Below, piece by piece: positions 1 to 4,322 of a stretch of 5,143 bases of DNA. The stretch lies in NCBI GenBank assembly GCA_017626275.1, contig JAGAJD010000223.1, positions 1-5,143 on the forward strand, given 5' to 3'. Origin of the DNA: Lachnospira sp. (lineage in GTDB: Bacteria > Bacillota > Clostridia > Lachnospirales > Lachnospiraceae). Under the pieces are notes generated by a model. The model worked only from the letters and a program-made list of their open reading frames with translations, made no database searches and was not told the origin of the DNA. Positions within the stretch are counted from its first letter, which is position 1, and every line of letters begins with the position of its first letter. The translations under genes and the position numbers were made by a program.

Positions 1-125
1 ATCCTAATTATGATCCATGTAAGCTGAACATTGATGCTGAACTTGCTAAGAAGTGGTTATCAAATGGAGCACAGCCTACAGAGGTTGTTGGTAAGCTTTT
101 CAAGATGGCTGGTATTGAAAAGTAA
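1..125 (+). CDS. rpsP: 30S ribosomal protein S16, C-terminal part (5' end outside window)
   Basis: This is the last 40 codons of S16, read in the frame starting at base 3 and ending at TAA 123-125. S16 is a primary-binding protein of the 30S subunit that helps 16S rRNA fold during assembly. The visible tail fits the S16 C-terminus: an N-Y-D-P turn, then a helix with the pattern [14 protein letters not shown], then V-x-x-L-F-K-x-A-G-I. The W-L-S-N-G-A-x-P-T block is the most recognisable part of the family. It lies 22 bp upstream of khpA, and the same rpsP-KH-rimM order is known in Bacillus and many Clostridia, which supports the call. The N-terminus, promoter and total length cannot be seen. 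Confidence 0.95.
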   Translation, partial: PNYDPCKLNIDAELAKKWLSNGAQPTEVVGKLFKMAGIEK

Positions 126-147
126 GAGACTAGTGGAGGTGTTATCT

Positions 148-378
148 ATGAAAGAATTAGTTGAAATTATCGCTAAGGCACTAGTTGATAATCCGGAAGA
201 AGTTGTTGTGACTGAAACTGAAAAAGATAAAGCCATCATAGTCGACTTAAAGGTTGCCCCGTCCGATATGGGTAAGGTAATTGGAAAATCAGGCAGAATT
301 GCTAAGTCTATCAGATCAGTTGTTTCAGCAGCTGCATCAAAGACTGACAAGAAGGTCATAGTAGAAATTGATAATTAA
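148..378 (+). CDS. khpA: KH-domain RNA-binding protein KhpA (YlqC family)
   Basis: This encodes a 76-residue protein made of a single KH domain. KhpA proteins bind RNA in the cytoplasm, usually paired with KhpB (Jag/EloR), and in Gram-positive bacteria have been linked to cell elongation and small-RNA function. The key feature is the G-x-x-G loop, G-K-S-G at residues 46-49, within M-G-K-V-I-G-K-S-G-R-I-A-K-S-I-R (41-56). It is flanked by the strand I-I-V-D-L-K-V (30-36) and the last strand K-V-I-V-E-I (69-74). The length matches the family, which is about 75-80 residues. The ATG at 148 is preceded by GGAGG at 135-139, 8 bases away. An in-frame ATG at 31 lies inside rpsP and is unlikely. The gene is probably co-transcribed with rpsP and is followed by a long hairpin terminator. 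Confidence 0.93.
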   Translation: MKELVEIIAKALVDNPEEVVVTETEKDKAIIVDLKVAPSDMGKVIGKSGRIAKSIRSVVSAAASKTDKKVIVEIDN

Positions 379-406
379 TGTAAAGGCATAAGTTTTTGCA
401 TAAATT

Positions 407-464
407 AAGCCATGTTGAGTATAGATGTGAAATTTTTCACAGATATTGCCGGCATGGCTTTTTT
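407..464 (+). terminator. Long-hairpin intrinsic terminator after khpA
   Basis: A 54-base hairpin ends in a run of six T (459-464). The outer stem pairs 407-417 with 450-460: AAGCCATG against CATGGCTT, then two G-T wobbles and a G-C. After a two-base bulge (448-449), bases 418-422 pair with 443-447. The tip is TGTGAA (426-431) against TTCACA (436-441) around a four-base loop. It should end the rpsP-khpA transcript. The stem is unusually long for an intrinsic terminator, and its 3' arm overlaps the predicted rimM promoter. Confidence 0.8.
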
Positions 465-474
465 AACATATAAA
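446..474 (+). promoter_or_regulatory. Predicted sigma-A-type promoter for rimM
   Basis: TTGCCG (446-451) and TATAAA (469-474) are separated by 17 bases, which fits the housekeeping promoter pattern: four of six and five of six consensus bases. Transcription would begin near 481, giving a leader of about 20 bases that just includes the rimM ribosome binding site. The -35 box lies inside the 3' arm of the upstream terminator, so one stretch of DNA ends one transcript and begins the next. The start site is predicted from pattern only. Confidence 0.6.
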
Positions 475-490
475 AAATATTATTAGGAAT

Positions 491-494
491 GGAG
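491..494 (+). promoter_or_regulatory. Ribosome binding site that sets the rimM start
   Basis: GGAG at 491-494 lies 6 bases before the ATG at 501. The alternative in-frame ATG at 489 overlaps this motif and has no suitable ribosome binding site of its own, so 501 is the better start. Confidence 0.75.
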
Positions 495-500
495 AGCGTA

Positions 501-1019
501 ATGGAGAATTTATTGAGGGTTGGAGTTATTACTTCCACACATGGCATACGCGGTGAGGTAAAAGTATTTCCTACGACAGACGACCCGCAGAGATTTAAAA
601 AGCTTAAGCATTGTGTAATTGAAACAAGACGTGAAAGAATTGAATTGGAAGTAGAGTCCGTAAAATTTTTCAAACAGTATGTAATTTTGAAATTTAAAGA
701 TTATGATAATATTAATGATATAGAGCAGTTTGTAAAGAAGGATTTGATGGTTACAAGGGATAATGCCGTAAAATGTGAGCCGGGAGAGTATTTTATCTGT
801 GATTTGATAGGACTTAAGGTTGTTACGGATACAGGAGAGCAGCTCGGAACACTCACGGAGGTGCTTGAGACGGGAGCTAATAATGTGTATGAGGTCACTA
901 CCGAGGATAATAAGGTGATTCTCATTCCTGTAATTGACCAGTGTATCCTTGCACATGATATGCAGGCAGGGACTGTGACGGTACATTTGCTTGATGGGCT
1001 GCTTGATTTAAATAACTGA
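501..1019 (+). CDS. rimM: Ribosome maturation factor RimM
   Basis: RimM binds the 30S subunit through S19 and helps 16S rRNA 3' (head) domain maturation. The 172-residue product has the usual length of about 165-175. Its N-terminal RimM domain begins with the signature G-V-I-T-S-T-H-G-I-R-G-E-V-K-V (8-22), followed by F-P-T-T-D-D-P-Q-R-F. The C-terminal PRC-type barrel runs from about residue 94, with E-Y-F-I-C-D-L-I-G (96-104), G-x-x-L-G (112-116), E-T-G-A-N-N-V-Y-E-V (123-132), I-L-I-P (140-143) and the closing G-L-L-D-L (166-170). The gene ends with two tandem stops, TGA then TAG. In most Firmicutes trmD follows directly, but here it does not. A predicted private promoter and an upstream terminator suggest rimM is expressed at least partly apart from rpsP-khpA. 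I see no clear terminator after it. Confidence 0.95.
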   Translation: MENLLRVGVITSTHGIRGEVKVFPTTDDPQRFKKLKHCVIETRRERIELEVESVKFFKQYVILKFKDYDNINDIEQFVKKDLMVTRDNAVKCEPGEYFICDLIGLKVVTDTGEQLGTLTEVLETGANNVYEVTTEDNKVILIPVIDQCILAHDMQAGTVTVHLLDGLLDLNN

Positions 1020-1084
1020 TAGTACTTAGGATATATTGATTTAATAATATAGTAACAAATTTTATGTTTTGTTTATATTTTGTA

Positions 1085-1112
1085 TTGCAAAATAAACTGT
1101 ATTATGTATAAT
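1085..1112 (+). promoter_or_regulatory. Predicted promoter for the DUF4234 gene
   Basis: TTGCAA (1085-1090) and a perfect TATAAT (1107-1112) are 16 bases apart. The start site would be near 1119, giving a 5' leader of about 58 bases. A small AT-rich inverted repeat, ATTTTG (1077-1082) with CAAAAT (1088-1093), overlaps the -35 box. It could be an operator, but in DNA this AT-rich it may be chance. Confidence 0.65.
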
Positions 1113-1127
1113 TGTATATGATATGCG

Positions 1128-1144
1128 GGAAGCTTTCAGCTTCC
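1128..1144 (+). promoter_or_regulatory. Perfect 7-bp hairpin in the DUF4234 leader
   Basis: GGAAGCT (1128-1134) pairs perfectly with AGCTTCC (1138-1144) around a TTC loop. No T-run follows, so it is not an intrinsic terminator. It lies between the predicted transcription start and the ribosome binding site (AAGGAGG, 1161-1167). It may protect the 5' end of the message or tune translation: CTTCC at 1140-1144 could instead pair with GGAGG at 1163-1167, with one G-T wobble. Either role is inference. Confidence 0.5.
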
Positions 1145-1176
1145 GTGATTATACTAACTAAAGGAGGTATTTTATA

Positions 1177-1572
1177 ATGCCAGTTGCAAAGAGAAACATT
1201 GCAGTAGCGATTATTCTTTCAATCGTTACATGTGGTATCTACGGACTTTATTGGTTTGTAGTACTTACAGATGACTTGAAGAATGTATCAAATGATGTAC
1301 AGGGAGCAAGCGGTGGAGTTGCATTACTTCTCACCATTGTTACATGTAACATTTATGGTATATACTGGGCTTACAAGCAGGGCGAAAGAATGGATAATGC
1401 GAAGGCAATGAGAGGTATGCCGGGTGGCGGAAGCTCTAACATTTTATTCCTTGTACTTCAGTTATTCGGTCTTGGACTTGTAAACTACATAATTATGCAG
1501 GATGCATTGAATAAGATTAGTGATTTTGATCAGTTCAACAGCGGCGCTAAAAACGGACCTATGATGAACTAA
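1177..1572 (+). CDS. Small DUF4234-family membrane protein
   Basis: The 131-residue product resembles DUF4234 proteins, small integral membrane proteins of unknown function common in Clostridia. Two near-identical hydrophobic hairpins share the pattern [ST]-I-V-T-C-x-I-Y-G-[LI]-Y-W at residues 15-26 and 53-64, exactly 38 residues apart, each followed by a polar stretch containing acidic residues. A third hydrophobic segment (about 88-107) ends in I-M-Q-D-A-L-N-K-I, also typical of the family. There is no cleavable signal peptide, and a charged start (V-A-K-R) precedes the first segment. A Gly-rich linker (82-86) separates the second and third segments. The start has a strong AAGGAGG site at 1161-1167, 9 bases before the ATG. 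It has its own promoter, and the next gene has another, so it is probably a single-gene unit. It occupies the usual trmD position. No function should be assumed. Confidence 0.82.
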   Translation: MPVAKRNIAVAIILSIVTCGIYGLYWFVVLTDDLKNVSNDVQGASGGVALLLTIVTCNIYGIYWAYKQGERMDNAKAMRGMPGGGSSNILFLVLQLFGLGLVNYIIMQDALNKISDFDQFNSGAKNGPMMN

Positions 1573-1584
1573 TGTAAAAAATGC

Positions 1585-1613
1585 TTGCTTTTATAAAAAA
1601 TGTGTGATATTCT
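1585..1613 (+). promoter_or_regulatory. Predicted strong extended -10 promoter for rplS
   Basis: TTGCTT (1585-1590) and TATTCT (1608-1613) are separated by 17 bases. A TG one base upstream of the -10 box (1605-1606) makes it an extended -10 promoter. Transcription should begin near 1618-1620, immediately before the hairpin of the rplS leader. A ribosomal-protein gene would be expected to have a promoter of this quality. Confidence 0.7.
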
Positions 1614-1619
1614 ATCTAA

Positions 1620-1655
1620 GCTGTGAGAAAAAGAGATGGTCCTCTGTTACATAGA
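1620..1655 (+). promoter_or_regulatory. Structured 5' leader of rplS, candidate L19 leader
   Basis: A two-part hairpin stands at the predicted 5' end of the rplS message. TGTGA (1622-1626) pairs with TTACA (1647-1651), with one G-T wobble. After an asymmetric internal loop (1627-1631 opposite 1646), AGAG (1632-1635) pairs with CTCT (1642-1645) around a six-base loop. An L19 leader family, thought to let L19 repress its own synthesis, is known upstream of rplS in low-GC Gram-positive bacteria. The position and small size fit that family. I cannot confirm the consensus bases from memory, so membership is inferred. Confidence 0.55.
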
Positions 1656-1679
1656 TTGTATTAAGAACATCCGAATATT

Positions 1680-1687
1680 AAGGAGGT
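1680..1687 (+). promoter_or_regulatory. Strong ribosome binding site that sets the rplS start
   Basis: AAGGAGGT at 1680-1687 is 5 bases before the ATG at 1693 and is a near-perfect match to the 16S anti-Shine-Dalgarno sequence. It rules out the upstream in-frame ATG at 1636, which lies in the loop of the leader hairpin. Confidence 0.88.
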
Positions 1688-1692
1688 CACAC

Positions 1693-2040
1693 ATGAACGA
1701 TATTATTAAGAGTATTGAAGAAGCTCAGATGAAGGCTGAAGTTCCGTCATTCAACGTAGGAGATACAGTAAGAGTATCTGCTAAGATTAAGGAAGGTAAC
1801 CGTGAGAGAACACAGGTTTTCGAGGGAACTGTATTAAAGAAGCAGGGTACAGGTGTACGTGCTACATTTACAGTTAGAAAGATTTCTAACGGTGTAGGTG
1901 TTGAAAAGACATGGCCATTACATTCACCAATCGTAGAAAAGGTTGATGTTGTAAGACGTGGTAAAGTAAGACGTGCTAAGCTTAATTACTTACGCCAGAG
2001 AACAGGTAAGGCTGCTAAGGTTAAAGAATTAGTAAGATAG
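1693..2040 (+). CDS. rplS: 50S ribosomal protein L19
   Basis: L19 sits at the interface of the 50S and 30S subunits and contributes to an intersubunit bridge. The 115-residue length is standard. Family features in order are an N-terminal helix (1-15), F-N-V-G-D-T-V-R-V (20-28), R-T-Q-V-F-E-G-T-V (39-47), then [18 protein letters not shown] (54-71), P-L-H-S-P (75-79) and the signature [16 protein letters not shown] (86-101), with a basic tail. It has a predicted extended -10 promoter and a structured leader, and ends in a strong terminator, so it is mainly a one-gene transcript. The final codon is followed at once by six T, but the true terminator is the hairpin further on. Confidence 0.97.
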   Translation: MNDIIKSIEEAQMKAEVPSFNVGDTVRVSAKIKEGNRERTQVFEGTVLKKQGTGVRATFTVRKISNGVGVEKTWPLHSPIVEKVDVVRRGKVRRAKLNYLRQRTGKAAKVKELVR

Positions 2041-2059
2041 TTTTTTCAATAGCATTTAT

Positions 2060-2093
2060 GGACAGACGCTTAAATTGTGTCTGTCCTTTTTTT
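2060..2093 (+). terminator. Intrinsic terminator of rplS
   Basis: GGACAGAC (2060-2067) pairs perfectly with GTCTGTCC (2079-2086), and can extend inward by one G-T and one C-G pair to leave a seven-base loop. Seven T follow (2087-2093). This is a textbook rho-independent terminator 20 bases after the rplS stop codon. Confidence 0.95.
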
Positions 2094-2101
2094 AGGTCGT
2101 G

Positions 2102-2110
2102 TGATATAAT
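2102..2110 (+). promoter_or_regulatory. Extended -10 promoter element for the lepB operon
   Basis: TGATATAAT at 2102-2110 is a perfect extended -10 element (TG, one base, TATAAT). The -35 region would fall in the terminator arm (about 2081-2087) and matches the consensus poorly, which extended -10 promoters tolerate. Transcription would start near 2117 and place the hairpin at 2127-2145 in the leader of the lepB-rbgA-rnhB operon. Confidence 0.62.
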
Positions 2111-2145
2111 GAGCGTTAGCGAGCCGGAGCAAGCGTAGCTTGTTC
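2111..2145 (+). repeat. GAGC-rich repetitive hairpin element in the lepB leader
   Basis: A 35-base stretch much richer in GC than its surroundings is built from short related words: GAGC occurs at 2111, 2121 and 2127, with AGCGTTAGC and AGCGTAGC between and after them. Its right half folds into an 8-bp hairpin, GAGCAAGC (2127-2134) against GCTTGTTC (2138-2145), with a GTA loop and one G-T pair. No T-run follows. It may be a member of a dispersed intergenic repeat or a 5' stabilising hairpin; the sequence alone does not decide. Confidence 0.45.
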
Positions 2146-2172
2146 ATAATTTAAGAATAAAATGAGGTACAT

Positions 2173-2730
2173 ATGGTCACATTTCAAAGAAGATATCAGG
2201 AAAATAAAAAATTACTAAAAATATTTAAGACTGTTGCAGATGTTCTTATTGTTATATTGTTTGCTTATTCGTTGACTCTTTTCACATGTGACAGGACGAT
2301 TGTAACAGGCAGTTCTATGCAGCCTGTTATTGAAAACGAGGATACTGTTCTTATTAACAGATTTGCATACGCTTTTTGCAAGCCTAAGCGTTTTAATATA
2401 ATTGCATTTCAGCTGCCTGACGTAAAATCAAATAAGGTGTACGTTAAGCGTGTTATCGGACTTCCGGGAGAGAAAGTACAGATTAAAGACGGCAGAGTAT
2501 ATATTAACGGAAGTCTTCTTGAAAATGATGTCTCACAGGACAATATTCTTACATCGGGTATAGCGTCAAATGAGATTACGTTGGGAGAAGATGAATATTT
2601 TGTGCTTGGAGACAATCGAAATAACAGTGAGGACAGCCGTTTTGCAAATATCGGCATGGTGCATGAAAAAGATATTGTGGGTTCGGTGTGGTTTATCATG
2701 AATCCTTTAAAGCGTGTAAAACTATTGTAG
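2173..2730 (+). CDS. lepB: Signal peptidase I
   Basis: This is the membrane serine protease that removes signal peptides from exported proteins on the outer face of the membrane. The 185-residue protein has a basic N-terminus and one membrane anchor (about residues 18-37), followed by the catalytic domain. The nucleophile is Ser48 in T-G-S-S-M-Q-P (45-51). The general base is Lys92 in Y-V-K-R-V-I-G-L-P-G-E (90-100). The late family box G-D-N-R-N-N-S-E-D-S-R (146-156) is intact. The short length with a single anchor is the usual Gram-positive form. GAGG at 2164-2167 lies 5 bases before the ATG. It heads an apparent operon, with only 15 bp to rbgA. The site between rplS and rbgA is a common position for a lepB copy in Clostridia, and the genome may carry others. 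Confidence 0.95.
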   Translation: MVTFQRRYQENKKLLKIFKTVADVLIVILFAYSLTLFTCDRTIVTGSSMQPVIENEDTVLINRFAYAFCKPKRFNIIAFQLPDVKSNKVYVKRVIGLPGEKVQIKDGRVYINGSLLENDVSQDNILTSGIASNEITLGEDEYFVLGDNRNNSEDSRFANIGMVHEKDIVGSVWFIMNPLKRVKLL

Positions 2731-2745
2731 AAATGGAGAAAAAGA

Positions 2746-3594
2746 ATGAATTATCAATGGTATCCGGGACATATGACAAAGGCAAGAAGAATGATGGAGG
2801 AGAATATTAAGCTTATAGACCTTGTGATAGAAGTTGTTGACGCAAGAATCCCGATGAGCAGCCGTAATCCTGACATTGATACGCTTGCAAGGAATAAGTC
2901 AAGAATTATTCTTCTTAATAAATCTGATTTGTCAGATGAGAGTAAAAATGCAGAGTGGATTGATTATTTTACCAAAAAGAATTTTTATGTTTTAAAGATT
3001 AATGCAAGAAGCGGTGCTGGAATCAAACAGGTTAATCCGACGATTGCACTTGCGTGTCAGGAAAAGATAGAAAGAGATAAGAAAAAGGGAATACAGAACC
3101 GGCCTGTGCGTGCTATGGTTGTGGGGATTCCTAATGTTGGAAAGTCTACATTTATTAATTCATTTGCAGGAAAAGCGTGTGCCAAGACAGGAAATAAGCC
3201 GGGTGTGACTAAGGGAAAGCAGTGGATTCGGCTTAATAAGAATGTTGAGCTTTTAGATACACCGGGAATCCTTTGGCCGAAGTTTGACAATCAGGAGGTC
3301 GGCAAAAGGCTTGCAATGATAGGTTCAATGAATGACGAGATATTAAATCTTGATGAACTGGCATTGGATACGGTTAAATTTGTTCTTGAGGAATATCCGG
3401 GCAAGCTCGCCGAGAGATATCAGATAAATGAAGAGCAGGAAGCGTTGCGGGTTTTAGAAGAAATTGCGTCAAGACGCGGCTGCTTAAAGCATGGAGCAAT
3501 GGTTGATTATGAGAAAGCGGCAGGAATTATTTTAGATGATTTCAGAAGCGGAAGAATTGGAAGAATTACATTAGAAACACCTGACGCACAGTAA
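2746..3594 (+). CDS. rbgA: Ribosome biogenesis GTPase RbgA (YlqF)
   Basis: RbgA is a circularly permuted GTPase needed for late 50S assembly, where it promotes the step from a 45S particle lacking L16 and other proteins to the mature subunit. The 282-residue length matches the family. The N-terminal W-Y-P-G-H-M (5-10) carries the conserved His9, implicated in GTP hydrolysis. GTPase motifs appear in permuted order: G4 N-K-S-D (58-61), G5 N-A-R-S-G (86-90), G1 G-I-P-N-V-G-K-S-T (127-135), G2 G-V-T (153-155) and G3 D-T-P-G (171-174). The C-terminal helical region, with A-S-R-R-G-C-L (241-247) and a D-x-x-K-A-A-x-x-x-L-x-D-F-R-S-G-x-x-G motif (254-272), is the RNA-binding ANTAR-like part. GGAG at 2735-2738 sets the start. 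It lies 13 bp before rnhB, an order also known in Bacillus. Confidence 0.97.
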   Translation: MNYQWYPGHMTKARRMMEENIKLIDLVIEVVDARIPMSSRNPDIDTLARNKSRIILLNKSDLSDESKNAEWIDYFTKKNFYVLKINARSGAGIKQVNPTIALACQEKIERDKKKGIQNRPVRAMVVGIPNVGKSTFINSFAGKACAKTGNKPGVTKGKQWIRLNKNVELLDTPGILWPKFDNQEVGKRLAMIGSMNDEILNLDELALDTVKFVLEEYPGKLAERYQINEEQEALRVLEEIASRRGCLKHGAMVDYEKAAGIILDDFRSGRIGRITLETPDAQ

Positions 3595-3600
3595 AGTGGG
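3595..3600 (+). promoter_or_regulatory. Ribosome binding site that sets the rnhB start
   Basis: AGTGGG (3595-3600) lies 7 bases before the ATG at 3608. A GTG at 3596 is in frame but falls inside this motif and just after the rbgA stop, so it is more likely part of the binding site than a start codon. Confidence 0.65.
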
Positions 3601-3607
3601 GATTAGT

Positions 3608-4291
3608 ATGGATAACAGTACAGATAAAAAAATTACAAAAGCGGAGCTTGCAAGGATTAAAAGAGAGGAAAAGCTTGAGGCTGAAAAGCTTCGCATTGAG
3701 AGTTTATGTGCATATGAAAAAGAATATGATTACTGCCAGTATATCTGCGGTATTGACGAGGCGGGAAGAGGACCGCTTGCAGGACCTGTTGTTGCGGGTG
3801 CAGTAGTTCTTCCAAAGGACTGCCGCATTTTATATATAAATGATTCCAAAAAGCTTAGTGAAAAAAAGCGTGAGGAGTTGTTTGAGGTTATAAGCCGTGA
3901 AGCGGTAAGTATAGGAATAGGTATAGCCTCGCCTGAAAGAATCGATGAGATTAACATTTTGCAGGCAACCTATGAAGCTATGAGGGAAGCTGTTAATAAA
4001 TTGACGGTAAAGCCCGATATATTATTAAATGACGCTGTGACAATTCCGGGGATAGATATTGCTCAGGTTCCTATTATAAAAGGAGACGCCAAAAGCCTTA
4101 CTATCGGTGCTGCAAGTATTATGGCAAAGGTGACAAGGGACAGACTGATGTATGATTATGATAAGCTTTATCCCGAGTATGGCTTTGCAAAACATAAGGG
4201 GTACGGAACAAAACAGCATACACAGGCAATTTTAGAGTATGGAGCATGTCCGATTCACAGAATGTCATTTTTGAAAAACATTTTAAAGTAA
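3608..4291 (+). CDS. rnhB: Ribonuclease HII
   Basis: RNase HII cuts the RNA strand of RNA-DNA hybrids and starts removal of single ribonucleotides misplaced in DNA. The 227-residue protein has a charged helical N-terminal extension (1-45, rich in Lys and Glu), as other Firmicute RNase HII proteins do, then the catalytic domain. Active-site acids are Asp50 and Glu51 in [13 protein letters not shown] (48-60), Asp142 in I-L-L-N-D-A-V (138-144) and Asp160 in K-G-D (158-160). The 18-residue gap between the last two equals that of E. coli RNase HII (Asp108 and Asp126). N-D-S-K-K-L-S (78-84), [12 protein letters not shown] (168-179) and the H-K-G-Y-G-T (196-201) substrate loop are also present. It follows rbgA by 13 bp and precedes a FliK-like gene by 31 bp. 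Confidence 0.96.
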   Translation: MDNSTDKKITKAELARIKREEKLEAEKLRIESLCAYEKEYDYCQYICGIDEAGRGPLAGPVVAGAVVLPKDCRILYINDSKKLSEKKREELFEVISREAVSIGIGIASPERIDEINILQATYEAMREAVNKLTVKPDILLNDAVTIPGIDIAQVPIIKGDAKSLTIGAASIMAKVTRDRLMYDYDKLYPEYGFAKHKGYGTKQHTQAILEYGACPIHRMSFLKNILK

Positions 4292-4322
4292 TTAAAATGC
4301 TTTGGAAAGGTATGGTTTGTTT

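Noticed and set aside
31..147. N-terminal extension of KhpA from the in-frame ATG at 31
   Set aside because: It overlaps the rpsP coding frame, adds residues absent from the family, and the strong GGAGG at 135-139 points to the ATG at 148.
396..425. Alternative rimM promoter TTGCAT (396-401) with TATAGA (420-425), 18-base spacer
   Set aside because: It is plausible by pattern, but its start near 432 lies inside the terminator hairpin. The pair at 446-474 has a 17-base spacer, a better -10 box and sits closer to the gene. Not fully excluded.
489..500. Upstream in-frame ATG for rimM
   Set aside because: The GGAG site at 491-494 overlaps it and serves the ATG at 501; the start at 501 also gives the usual RimM N-terminus.
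510..986. Long antisense open frame (158 codons) across rimM
   Set aside because: It mirrors a well-conserved gene in AT-rich DNA, has no recognisable domain and no supported start; it is a shadow frame.
1573..1606. Possible terminator after the DUF4234 gene (A-runs flanking TGCTTGCTTTT)
   Set aside because: Only a few pairs can form and there is no stable GC stem; the sequence is better explained by the rplS promoter.
1636..1692. Extension of L19 from the ATG at 1636
   Set aside because: That ATG is in the loop of the leader hairpin, has no ribosome binding site, and would add 19 residues not found in L19.
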